Part shown: piece after piece, positions 1-5,592 of the stretch
Layout: each line of letters opens with the position of its first letter
Numbering within the stretch: position 1 is the first letter of the stretch
DNA from: Gudongella sp964575895
Lineage (GTDB): Bacteria > Bacillota > Clostridia > Tissierellales > Tissierellaceae
Direction: 5' to 3'
NCBI GenBank assembly: GCA_964575895.1
Contig: CAZNTE010000044.1
Coordinates: 1-6,591 of the forward strand
Length of the DNA stretch: 6,591 nucleotides
Translations under genes and position numbers: made by a program
The notes under the pieces: model-generated
Databases searched by the model: none
Told to the model about the DNA's origin: nothing
What the model saw: the letters and a program-made list of their open reading frames with translations, nothing else

Positions 1-64
1 ACGATTAAGTTTATTAGGTTTGATGATTAGTTCAATTTGCTATTGCAATTTAAGTTAAAAAAAA

Positions 65-82
65 TACTACTAATTAGAAATA
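65..82. promoter_or_regulatory. Upstream operator-like dyad (copy 1)
   Basis: This 18-bp element matches the copy at 606-623 at 16 of 18 positions and lies 40 bp (about four helical turns) upstream of the copy at 105-122. The core is TACTAATTAG followed by AA in place of TA, so the right arm is slightly degenerate. Its position upstream of the -35 box fits an auxiliary site for the MarR-type repressor encoded next. That the repressor binds here is inferred from sequence repetition. Confidence 0.55.
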
Positions 83-97
83 TTTTATCAAATCCTA

Positions 98-126
98 TTG
101 ACAATAGTACTAACTAGTAATATAAT
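98..126 (+). promoter_or_regulatory. SigA-type promoter of the MarR-family gene
   Basis: TTGACA (98-103) and TATAAT (121-126) are both perfect consensus hexamers separated by 17 bp. The predicted transcription start, about seven bases after the -10, is around position 133, which is the A of the repressor's ATG. A dyad operator (105-122) fills the spacer, so a bound dimer would block RNA polymerase directly. This is the classic layout of an autorepressed MarR gene. Confidence 0.88.
105..122. promoter_or_regulatory. Operator-like dyad inside the repressor promoter (copy 2)
   Basis: TAGTACTAACTAGTAATA is identical to the copy at 606-623 except for one base in the centre (C for T). The inner 12 bp (108-119) form a dyad that fails only at the central pair. 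It occupies the spacer between the -35 and -10 and touches the -10, so occupancy would prevent transcription. The repeat is seen directly; the identity of the binding protein as the adjacent MarR-family product is inference. Confidence 0.75.
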
Positions 127-132
127 TAGGTC

Positions 133-582
133 ATGGATAATAAAAAAAGTTATGGAAAAGAAAATGATTTAAATTTAAAAACAGTTATTGCCTTAAACAG
201 AAGTTTTCAATCAGTACGAAAAAGAGAATTGAAAACAATCAAGAAAGGGGGATTAACTTTAGCACAATTTGGTGTTCTAGAAGTTCTTTATCACAAGGGT
301 GATTTGAGAATTTGTGATATCATAGAAAAGACACTTTCTACCGGTGGAAATATGACAGTAGTAATAGATAATCTCTTAAAAGATGGATTCGTTGTTAGAC
401 ACCCAGACCCCAATGATGGAAGGGCAAGTCTAATAGGTATATCAAATAAGGGAATAGGTATTATAGAGGAAATATTTCCCGAGCATGTTGAAAATATTGG
501 AGCAATATTAAGTCCTTTGACCAGTGAAGAAAAACAACTATTAATAGATCTCTTAAAGAAAGTGAGTTCTGGCGTGGAATAA
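133..582 (+). CDS. MarR-family transcriptional repressor, MhqR-like
   Basis: This is a 149-residue winged-helix regulator of typical MarR length, expected to bind DNA as a dimer in the cytoplasm. An N-terminal dimerisation helix (about 12-38) is followed by the helix-turn-helix region (about 41-85, including LAQFGVLEVLYHKG at 43-56) and the wing with DPNDGR (92-97). C-terminal dimerisation helices contain IFPEH (114-118) and LTSEEKQLLIDLLKK (129-143). The YHKG, IFP-H and LT-EEK segments recall Bacillus MhqR, a regulator of quinone-detoxification genes, by remembered similarity only. The single cysteine is Cys61, so disulfide switching within one subunit is impossible. No Shine-Dalgarno precedes the ATG and the promoter predicts a start at the ATG itself, suggesting a leaderless message. 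The N-terminus fits family length, so this start is preferred. Dyad repeats here and before wrbA suggest autoregulation and control of the quinone reductase. The inducer is unknown. Confidence 0.93.
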   Translation: MDNKKSYGKENDLNLKTVIALNRSFQSVRKRELKTIKKGGLTLAQFGVLEVLYHKGDLRICDIIEKTLSTGGNMTVVIDNLLKDGFVVRHPDPNDGRASLIGISNKGIGIIEEIFPEHVENIGAILSPLTSEEKQLLIDLLKKVSSGVE

Positions 583-605
583 CCTCGCCATATATTTTAA
601 TATTA

Positions 606-623
606 TAGTACTAATTAGTAATA
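606..623. promoter_or_regulatory. wrbA: Operator-like dyad upstream of wrbA (copy 3)
   Basis: TAGTACTAATTAGTAATA contains a perfect 12-bp palindrome (609-620) and matches the dyad in the repressor promoter at 17 of 18 positions. It sits in the 100-bp gap between the repressor gene and wrbA. I find no convincing -35/-10 pair around it, so wrbA may use a weak promoter overlapping the site, or be read from the upstream promoter, since no terminator lies in this gap. A second imperfect dyad (627-643, GGAT...ATCC arms) follows at once and may be part of the same control region. Confidence 0.72.
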
Positions 624-682
624 AAGGGATAATTTAATAATCCTTAATATATATAAAACAAAATAAAAGGAGTGTATTTAAA

Positions 683-1294
683 ATGAGTAATGTTAAATTA
701 GCAGTAGTATATTATAGTATGGGTGGATCAAACTACCAATTGGCAAAATGGGCAGAAGAAGGAGCTAAGGAATTAGGAGCTGAGGTAAGATTAGTTAAGG
801 TTCAAGAGTTAGCGCCACAATCTGTTATAGACAGCAACCCAGCTTGGAAGGAATTTGTTGAATCTACAAAAGATGTACCACTTGTTAAGAATGATGATAT
901 TGAGTGGGCAGATGCAATAATCTTTAGTACACCAACTAGATTTGGTGTTATGGCATCTCAGATGAAGCAATTCCTGGATACTACTGGTGGATTATGGGCA
1001 CAGGGTAAAACAGTGAATAAAGTAGTTAGTGCCATGACATCAGCACAAAATCCTCACGGTGGCCAGGAGGCAACTCTTTTGTCACTATATACAATGATGT
1101 ATCACTGGGGAGCATTAGTTGTAACACCAGGATATACTGATCCTGTAGTATTCCAGGCAGGTGGTAATCCTTATGGTACTAGTGTTTCTATAGACCAAGA
1201 TGGTAAAATGATTGAGGATGTTGAAGCTGCTGTTAAGTATCAAGCTAAGAGGGTAATAAGTGTCGCTGAAACATTTAAAAAAGGAAGCAAATAA
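683..1294 (+). CDS. wrbA: WrbA-family flavodoxin NAD(P)H:quinone oxidoreductase
   Basis: This 203-residue cytoplasmic flavoprotein has about the usual length for the type IV quinone oxidoreductase family (WrbA). WrbA proteins bind FMN as tetramers and reduce quinones by two electrons, avoiding semiquinone radicals. Visible features are a beta strand plus phosphate-binding loop (YYSMGGSNYQLAK, 10-22), the isoalloxazine-contacting PTRFG (84-88), QMKQFLDTTGGLWAQGK (93-109), GGQE (126-129) and GGNPYG (160-165). All are characteristic of WrbA rather than short electron-transfer flavodoxins. AAAAGGAG (665-672) is a good ribosome binding site ten bases before the ATG. The gene lies 100 bp after the MarR-family repressor, behind a near-identical copy of its promoter dyad, and is followed by a strong terminator. 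The context favours quinone or electrophile detoxification. The natural substrate cannot be read from sequence. Confidence 0.94.
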   Translation: MSNVKLAVVYYSMGGSNYQLAKWAEEGAKELGAEVRLVKVQELAPQSVIDSNPAWKEFVESTKDVPLVKNDDIEWADAIIFSTPTRFGVMASQMKQFLDTTGGLWAQGKTVNKVVSAMTSAQNPHGGQEATLLSLYTMMYHWGALVVTPGYTDPVVFQAGGNPYGTSVSIDQDGKMIEDVEAAVKYQAKRVISVAETFKKGSK

Positions 1295-1314
1295 AACAGA
1301 TTAATAAATATACT

Positions 1315-1353
1315 GAAGCCTTTGTGTTAAACACAAGGGCTTCAAAATTTTTT
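1315..1353 (+). terminator. Intrinsic terminator after wrbA
   Basis: A 13-bp stem (1315-1327 with 1331-1343, one G-U pair) with a three-base TAA loop is followed by AAAA and a run of six T. It starts 21 bases after the wrbA stop and should end the repressor/wrbA transcript. Confidence 0.87.
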
Positions 1354-1375
1354 AAGTATAGTATATAAGTTATAG

Positions 1376-1393
1376 GAGGATTAATTAGTGGTA
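1376..1393. promoter_or_regulatory. Weak operator-like match before the pirin gene
   Basis: Aligned to the dyad at 606-623, this stretch agrees at 12 of 18 positions, including the core TAATTAGT. It overlaps where the -35 of the pirin promoter would fall. In AT-rich DNA such a match can occur by chance. It is listed because its position is appropriate and the neighbouring genes carry much better copies. Confidence 0.25.
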
Positions 1394-1405
1394 AGCCATA
1401 TTTAA

Positions 1406-1414
1406 TGATATAAT
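1406..1414 (+). promoter_or_regulatory. Extended -10 promoter for the pirin gene
   Basis: TGATATAAT is a perfect extended -10 (TGn plus TATAAT at 1409-1414). The region 17-18 bp upstream is a poor -35 match (TAGTGG or TTAGTG), which extended -10 promoters tolerate. Since a terminator lies at 1315-1353, the pirin gene needs its own promoter, and this is the best candidate. It implies a 5' leader of about 70 bases. Confidence 0.6.
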
Positions 1415-1489
1415 TACTTAAGAGATATTTTTACAAATTGATCAGAAATATTTAAAACATTCATTTTATAACAAAGGAAAGGTGATAGT

Positions 1490-2488
1490 ATGACTATATT
1501 AGAAAAGGGAAATTATCAACATCAAATGCCTACACAGAATCCATTTGTTGCTTCTATGCATCATCTGGACTACTTTCCCAAGGGAAATGGAAAGATGGGG
1601 CCTTACTTAATGAAGAAAGAGAATCAGGGATTTAACCTAAAAGCTGATTGGAGGATGTATTATGGTGAAAATGTACCTGGTTTTCCAGCTCATCCCCACA
1701 GAGGTTTTGAAACTGTGACTATAGTTACAGAAGGTATGGTTGATCATACAGATGGTCTTGGATCTAGAGGAAGATATGGGAATGGTGATGTTCAATGGAT
1801 GACTGCTGGTAAAGGATTGCAGCATTGTGAGATGTTCCCTTTGCTTAATGAAGATAAGGAAAATACACTGGAGCTATTTCAGGTATGGTTGAGTCTTGAT
1901 CATAAAAGTAGGATGGTTGAGCCTGACTATAAGATGCTATGGAATGAAGATATTCCAAGAATATCCTTGGGAGAAGATAATAAACAAGTGAGGATTACTC
2001 TTATCGCTGGAGAGTTAATGGATAAGGTTGCTGTTAAACCAACTAAGGATTCCTGGGCAAATAAAAAGGATAACAAGCTTTCAATTCAATTGATTGAAAT
2101 GGACCCAGGATCAGAGTATGAATTGCCAGCAGTATCATCCACACTAAAAAGATCAATATATAATTATTCTAATGGGGTTTTATCTATTTTAGGGGAAGAA
2201 TTAAAGATGAAGATGTATATGTTCCTAACTGCAGCAGAAACTACAATAGTAACCAACAACTCCAGTGATACTGTCAAGTTACTGCTCTTAGAATCAGAAC
2301 CTATAAATGAGCCTATTCTTGCATATGGACCATTTGTAATGACCACAAAAGAGGAAATAAGACAGGCATATGAAGATTACCAAGAGACACAATTTGGAGG
2401 GTGGCCATTTCCAAAAGCCGAAGTTGTCTTACCAAAAGAAATGGGAAGATTTGCTGAATATCCTGATGGAAGAGTTGAAAAGCCTTAA
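1490..2488 (+). CDS. Pirin-family bicupin protein
   Basis: The 332-residue product is a two-cupin pirin, slightly longer than the common ~230-300 residues. The N-terminal cupin has the four metal-ligand positions known from human pirin and E. coli YhhW: His68 and His70 in HPHRGFET (68-75), His112 and Glu114 in QHCEMF (111-116), so iron or a similar metal should bind. Human pirin has HSE where this protein has HCE. The C-terminal cupin lacks an obvious ligand set and ends with FGGWPFP (about 303-309) and FAEYPDGRVEKP (321-332), typical of bacterial pirins. Some pirins show quercetin dioxygenase activity, which needs O2 and would be odd in a strict anaerobe; other roles are protein-binding or redox sensing. 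AAAGGTGAT (1478-1486) is a strong ribosome binding site just before the ATG. It is monocistronic between two terminators. Placement beside a MarR repressor and a quinone reductase suggests an electrophile or redox-stress role. Confidence 0.93.
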   Translation: MTILEKGNYQHQMPTQNPFVASMHHLDYFPKGNGKMGPYLMKKENQGFNLKADWRMYYGENVPGFPAHPHRGFETVTIVTEGMVDHTDGLGSRGRYGNGDVQWMTAGKGLQHCEMFPLLNEDKENTLELFQVWLSLDHKSRMVEPDYKMLWNEDIPRISLGEDNKQVRITLIAGELMDKVAVKPTKDSWANKKDNKLSIQLIEMDPGSEYELPAVSSTLKRSIYNYSNGVLSILGEELKMKMYMFLTAAETTIVTNNSSDTVKLLLLESEPINEPILAYGPFVMTTKEEIRQAYEDYQETQFGGWPFPKAEVVLPKEMGRFAEYPDGRVEKP

Positions 2489-2521
2489 TAAGCAAATTAA
2501 TTTAATAGATATACAAGAGTT

Positions 2522-2566
2522 ACCCTGCAAAATTTGCATCATGCAAATTTTGCAGGGTGTTTTTTT
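2522..2566 (+). terminator. Strong intrinsic terminator after the pirin gene
   Basis: A perfect 17-bp stem (2522-2538 with 2542-2558) has a TCA loop and is followed by G and seven T (2560-2566). It separates the redox-response genes from the gltS operon. Confidence 0.95.
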
Positions 2567-2604
2567 GTAAAAAATATTATTTAAAATTATAGATTTATTT
2601 AAAA

Positions 2605-2640
2605 TGTCTAAACTCAGTGATTTACAATTTGTCTAAAACT
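2605..2640 (+). repeat. Direct repeats TGTCTAAA upstream of the -24/-12 promoter
   Basis: TGTCTAAACT (2605-2614) and TGTCTAAAACT (2630-2640) lie 25 bp apart, the second abutting the sigma-54-type promoter. A loose dyad (TAGA at 2590-2593 opposed to TCTA at 2607-2610) overlaps the first copy. They may be activator or repressor sites for the operon, but enhancer-binding proteins usually bind inverted repeats 80-150 bp upstream, which would fall inside or near the preceding terminator. Confidence 0.35.
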
Positions 2641-2656
2641 TGGCTTGTAATTTGCA
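2640..2656 (+). promoter_or_regulatory. Sigma-54 (-24/-12) promoter of the gltS operon
   Basis: TTGGCTTGTAATTTGCA follows the sigma-54 consensus TTGGCACG-N4-TTGCW with only two differences, both in the less conserved positions after TTGGC. The invariant GG (2642-2643) and GC (2654-2655) are separated by exactly ten bases, as required. The predicted start is near 2667, giving a leader of about 100 bases before gltS. A TATAAT at 2657-2662 has no acceptable -35 at 16-18 bp. Sigma-54 promoters need an ATP-dependent enhancer-binding activator, which is not encoded in the window. Control of amino-acid catabolism by sigma-54 (SigL) is well known in Clostridia and Bacillus. Confidence 0.72.
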
Positions 2657-2711
2657 TATAATACTATTGAACTTATTATTGAACTAGTAATTTATATAGG
2701 AAGGAGAGTAG

Positions 2712-2747
2712 TTGAAAGCGTTAACCTTATATTGGCAATACTACTGA
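2712..2747 (+). other. Possible 11-codon leader ORF upstream of gltS
   Basis: AAGGAG (2701-2706, part of AGGAAGGAG) stands five bases before a TTG that opens an ORF reading MKALTLYWQYY, then TGA. The stop is 19 bases before the gltS ATG, and a second strong ribosome binding site (AGGAGG, 2756-2761) intervenes. Such a strong site with nothing else to serve suggests a translated leader peptide. Five of the eleven codons are Tyr, Trp or Leu next to each other or nearly so. No clear terminator or alternative hairpin is visible between it and gltS, so classical attenuation is not supported. It may be coincidence. Confidence 0.25.
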
Positions 2748-2766
2748 TTAAAAAGAGGAGGATATT

Positions 2767-4005
2767 ATGAAATTTGAAATTATTGATGGTCTTACTACAA
2801 TTGGCCTTGACTCAGCAGTTACATTAGCTTTCGCAGCGGCATTATTACTTATTGGTTACTTTGTTAAAAACAAGGTAAAATTACTGGATAAATACTGTAT
2901 ACCAGCTCCAGTAATCGGCGGATTCTTATTTATGTTTGTTACTTGGATTGGTCATTTAACAGGAACATTTTCTTTTACATTTGAAAATATATTCCAAAAT
3001 GCATTTATGCTTGCTTTCTTTACTACAGTTGGACTTGGTGCCAGCTACAAGCTACTAGTTAAGGGTGGAAAATTACTTATTGTATATTGGTTAGTTGCAG
3101 GTGTTGTGTCAATTCTACAAAATACTATGGGTATAGCAATATCAAAAGTTATTAGTCTTGAAGCGCCATATGCATTACTTGCCAGTGCAATATCAATGAT
3201 TGGTGGTCATGGAGCAGCTTTATCCTATGGAAATACATTTGGTGAAATGGGGTATGAAGTTGCACCACTAGTTGGAGCTGCTGCTGCAACCTTTGGACTT
3301 ATCTCAGCGGTTTTAATAGGTGGACCTTTGGGTAGAAGACTTATTGAAAAGTATAACTTAAAGCCTGAAGAAGATTCTTCATTTGATACATCAGTAACTG
3401 ATATAAATGTTAGCTCCGGTAAGAAACTAAGTCATCTTGATATAATAAAGAATGTATCAGCTATTTTAATTTGTATGGCTTTTGGAACGGTTATAGCAGG
3501 ATGGATCAGTACATTAATCGGTATGGGCTTCCCATCATATGTTGGAGCCATGTTTGTAGCGGTTATTCTTAGAAATGTTAACGAAAAGCTTCACCTGTAT
3601 AGATTTGATTTTGCTCTTGTAGATGAAATTGGAAATGTTATGCTAAGCTTATACCTATCATTAGCACTGATGACTTTAAAACTTTGGGAGTTACAGGGAC
3701 TAATTGGCGGAGTTGCTATAGTTGTCTTTTCACAAGTTCTGATGTTATCTTTACTTGGATACTTTGTTGTTTTCAGAATCCTTGGGAAAAACTACGATGC
3801 AGCAGTTATGGTGGCAGGTCTTGCAGGCCATGGATTAGGAGCTACACCATCTGCCATTGTTAATATGACAGCTGTAAACGAAAAGTATGGCATGAGTAGA
3901 AAAGCAATGATGATTGTACCAATAGTAGGTGCTTTCTTAGTTGATGTTATTTATCAGCCACAGACAATTTGGTTTATTAAAACCTTTGTTGAAAATATTA
4001 AGTAA
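2767..4005 (+). CDS. gltS: Sodium/glutamate symporter GltS
   Basis: A 412-residue inner-membrane protein of normal GltS length, with ten or more hydrophobic segments in two homologous halves (about 1-195 and 225-412) joined by a polar loop (about 196-222). The diagnostic re-entrant motifs are present in each half: IGGHGAALSYGNTFGE (145-160) and AGHGLGATPSAIVNM (353-367). FTTVGLGASYKLL (85-97) is also typical. The family transports L-glutamate with Na+. AGGAGG (2756-2761) lies five bases before the ATG. It heads an operon with glutamate formimidoyltransferase 20 bases downstream, so it probably handles glutamate made from formiminoglutamate, or imports glutamate under the same conditions; direction cannot be read from sequence. 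Expression likely depends on the -24/-12 promoter upstream. Confidence 0.96.
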   Translation: MKFEIIDGLTTIGLDSAVTLAFAAALLLIGYFVKNKVKLLDKYCIPAPVIGGFLFMFVTWIGHLTGTFSFTFENIFQNAFMLAFFTTVGLGASYKLLVKGGKLLIVYWLVAGVVSILQNTMGIAISKVISLEAPYALLASAISMIGGHGAALSYGNTFGEMGYEVAPLVGAAAATFGLISAVLIGGPLGRRLIEKYNLKPEEDSSFDTSVTDINVSSGKKLSHLDIIKNVSAILICMAFGTVIAGWISTLIGMGFPSYVGAMFVAVILRNVNEKLHLYRFDFALVDEIGNVMLSLYLSLALMTLKLWELQGLIGGVAIVVFSQVLMLSLLGYFVVFRILGKNYDAAVMVAGLAGHGLGATPSAIVNMTAVNEKYGMSRKAMMIVPIVGAFLVDVIYQPQTIWFIKTFVENIK

Positions 4006-4025
4006 GTTAAAAACAGGAGGTAGTT

Positions 4026-4925
4026 ATGAGAAAATTAATGGAATGTGTACCAAATTTTAGTGAAGGTAGAAATGAAGCGGTTGTTGAACAAATAGTTGAT
4101 GAGGCAAGAAAAATTGAAGGAATTACTATTCTTGACTACTCATCAGATAAGGACCACAATAGAACAGTTCTAACTATGATTGGATCACCAGAAGTTATTA
4201 AAGAAGCAGCAATAAACACTGCAAAGAAAGCTGCGGAACTAATTAATATGGAGGAACATGAAGGTGCTCATCCAAGAATGGGAGCTACTGATGTTATTCC
4301 TTTTACACCAGTTTCTAATGTTACTATTGCTGAGTGTGTTGAGGTTGCAAAGGAAGTTGGAGCTGAATTAGGGAGTTGGGGAATTCCTGTTTATCTATAT
4401 GAAGATGCTTGCACTAAGGAAGACAGAAGAAACCTGGCATCAGTAAGAAAAGGACAGTATGAAGGATTCTTTGAAAAAATTAAAGATGAAAACTGGGTTC
4501 CTGATTTTGGACCACATGAAATGAACCCAAAAAGCGGTGCAACTGCTGTAGGAGCAAGAGTACCTTTGGTTGCATTTAACATAAATCTTGATACACCAAA
4601 TGTTGAAATAGCTGATAAGATTGCTAAGAAAATCAGACATTTAGGTGGCGGATTAAGATATGTAAAGGCTATTGGATTGAAGCTTGAAGAGAGAAATCAA
4701 ACTCAAGTATCCATGAACCTAGTAAACTACGAAAAATCATCAGTATATCAAGCCTTCGAAATGGTGAAGATGGAAGCTAGAAGATATGGAGTTAATGTTG
4801 TGGGTAGTGAAGTAATTGGAACTATTCCAATGAAATCTCTATTGGATGTAGCTGAGTACTATCTTCAAATAGAAGGATTTGGTATTGATCAAATACTTGA
4901 AAAGAGATTACTAGACCAACAATAA
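4026..4925 (+). CDS. ftcD: Glutamate formimidoyltransferase
   Basis: This 299-residue cytoplasmic enzyme moves the formimino group from N-formimino-L-glutamate to tetrahydrofolate, releasing glutamate, a late step of histidine degradation. It corresponds to the formyltransferase half of the mammalian bifunctional FTCD, here a stand-alone protein of usual length. Signature segments are ECVPNFSEGR (6-15), DHNRTV (43-48) and HEGAHPRMGATDVIPFTP (78-95). His82 in GAHPRMGA aligns with the catalytic histidine of the pig enzyme. The C-terminal domain starts near 180 and includes GGGLRYVKAIGL (207-218), RNQTQVSMNL and GSEVIGTIP. AGGAGG (4015-4020) precedes the ATG by five bases, and the gene follows gltS by 20 bases. 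The cyclodeaminase that uses its product is the next gene, so the assignment is secure. Confidence 0.97.
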   Translation: MRKLMECVPNFSEGRNEAVVEQIVDEARKIEGITILDYSSDKDHNRTVLTMIGSPEVIKEAAINTAKKAAELINMEEHEGAHPRMGATDVIPFTPVSNVTIAECVEVAKEVGAELGSWGIPVYLYEDACTKEDRRNLASVRKGQYEGFFEKIKDENWVPDFGPHEMNPKSGATAVGARVPLVAFNINLDTPNVEIADKIAKKIRHLGGGLRYVKAIGLKLEERNQTQVSMNLVNYEKSSVYQAFEMVKMEARRYGVNVVGSEVIGTIPMKSLLDVAEYYLQIEGFGIDQILEKRLLDQQ

Positions 4926-4928
4926 AAA

Positions 4929-4954
4929 AAGGGCTTGCTATTTAGCAAGTCCTT
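4929..4954. other. Intra-operon stem-loop between ftcD and fchA
   Basis: An 11-bp stem (4929-4939 with 4944-4954, one G-U pair) with an ATTT loop starts four bases after the ftcD stop. On the + strand it is followed by GAATTT rather than a T run, so it should be a poor terminator and leave the operon intact. On the - strand it is followed by seven T, but no - strand gene approaches it. It may be an RNA-stability or processing element, or a partial attenuator that sets fchA and hutD levels below gltS and ftcD. Confidence 0.6.
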
Positions 4955-4996
4955 GAATTTAGAAAACTTTAAATTAATAAACTGAGGAGGATAAGA

Positions 4997-5560
4997 ATGG
5001 ACTACAAGAATATTATGGAGTTAATTATGGATACTGATGATGTTACAGTGGGTGGAGGAAGTGCATCAGCCTTATCTGGAGCCCTAGCATGTGGCTTAAT
5101 TGGTATGGTGTGTAAGCTATCTACTAAGAAAGACTATGGATTATCAGCACAGGAGCAGTTAGCATATGCTAATGAACTAGAGGAAATTAGAGAAAAACTA
5201 CTTTCAGGAATAGTTGATGATGCCAATGCCTATGGAGTAATAATTGATGCATATAAGTTACCAAAAGAAACAGATGAAGAAAAAGAATTGAGAAAGAAAG
5301 CCATTGCTAATGCTGGTATTGTTGGTGCAACAGCTCCTATGGAAAATGCTAAACTATGCAGAAGAGTTTATGATATTGGAGTTTTTCTTAAAGGAAAGAC
5401 TAATCCAAACTGCCTATCTGACCTGGTAATAGGGTATAAGTTGGCTAAAGTTGGTACTAATGGATGTATTATAAATATTGATGCTAATTTACCATTAGTT
5501 AAAGATGAAATTAAAATTGAAGAATTCAACACTGCAATGAAAGAGTTAAAAATAGACTAA
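4997..5560 (+). CDS. fchA: Formimidoyltetrahydrofolate cyclodeaminase
   Basis: A 187-residue helical enzyme of the FTCD cyclodeaminase family, somewhat shorter than the usual ~200-210 residues. It converts 5-formimino-THF to 5,10-methenyl-THF and ammonia, feeding one-carbon units to folate metabolism. The family's PGGGSASA loop is present as VGGGSASALSGALA (18-31), with Val in place of the usual Pro. DDANAYGVIIDAYKLPKETDEEK (74-96) matches the conserved D-x-A-(F/Y) to LPK-T-EEK block. TNPNCLSDLVIG (135-146) corresponds to the family's N-x-x-SD segment. AGGAGG (4985-4990) lies six bases before the ATG. It sits 71 bases after ftcD, with a hairpin between, and 32 bases before hutD. A free-standing cyclodeaminase can also serve purine fermentation via formiminoglycine, but pairing with glutamate formimidoyltransferase and hutD points to histidine. 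Confidence 0.93.
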   Translation: MDYKNIMELIMDTDDVTVGGGSASALSGALACGLIGMVCKLSTKKDYGLSAQEQLAYANELEEIREKLLSGIVDDANAYGVIIDAYKLPKETDEEKELRKKAIANAGIVGATAPMENAKLCRRVYDIGVFLKGKTNPNCLSDLVIGYKLAKVGTNGCIINIDANLPLVKDEIKIEEFNTAMKELKID

Positions 5561-5561
5561 T

Positions 5562-5582
5562 ATCCTAAAAACTATTAAGGAT
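5562..5582 (+). other. hutD: Hairpin that may mask the hutD ribosome binding site
   Basis: ATCCT (5562-5566) can pair with AGGAT (5578-5582), extended by AA/TT with a bulge. The right arm contains most of the AAGGA that is the only purine-rich hutD Shine-Dalgarno. The arm is short, so it is weak alone, but it could lower hutD translation relative to fchA. Confidence 0.3.
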
Positions 5583-5592
5583 TGGTGCAAAT

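Noticed and set aside
34..52. Imperfect AATTTGC/GCAATT hairpin near the left edge as a terminator of an upstream gene
   Set aside because: The stem is short with a bulge and no clean T run follows.
1637..1825. - strand ORF of 62 codons inside the pirin gene
   Set aside because: Shadow of a well-supported gene, with no ribosome binding site or recognisable family.
2370..2570. + strand ORF of 66 codons overlapping the end of the pirin gene
   Set aside because: It runs through the terminator hairpin, is out of frame with the pirin C-terminus and resembles nothing known; the pirin frame reaches its conserved end intact.
2657..2662. TATAAT as a sigma-A -10 box for gltS
   Set aside because: No acceptable -35 at 16-18 bp; TTGTCT is 22 bp and TTGGCT 11 bp away. 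The overlapping -24/-12 match is much better.
2675..2692. AACTAGTAAT resembling the right half of the MarR-type dyad, in the gltS leader
   Set aside because: Only 10 of 18 positions match and the whole left arm is missing; it also lies downstream of the predicted start.
4391..4640. Two overlapping - strand ORFs inside ftcD
   Set aside because: They lie opposite conserved coding sequence and have no initiation signals.
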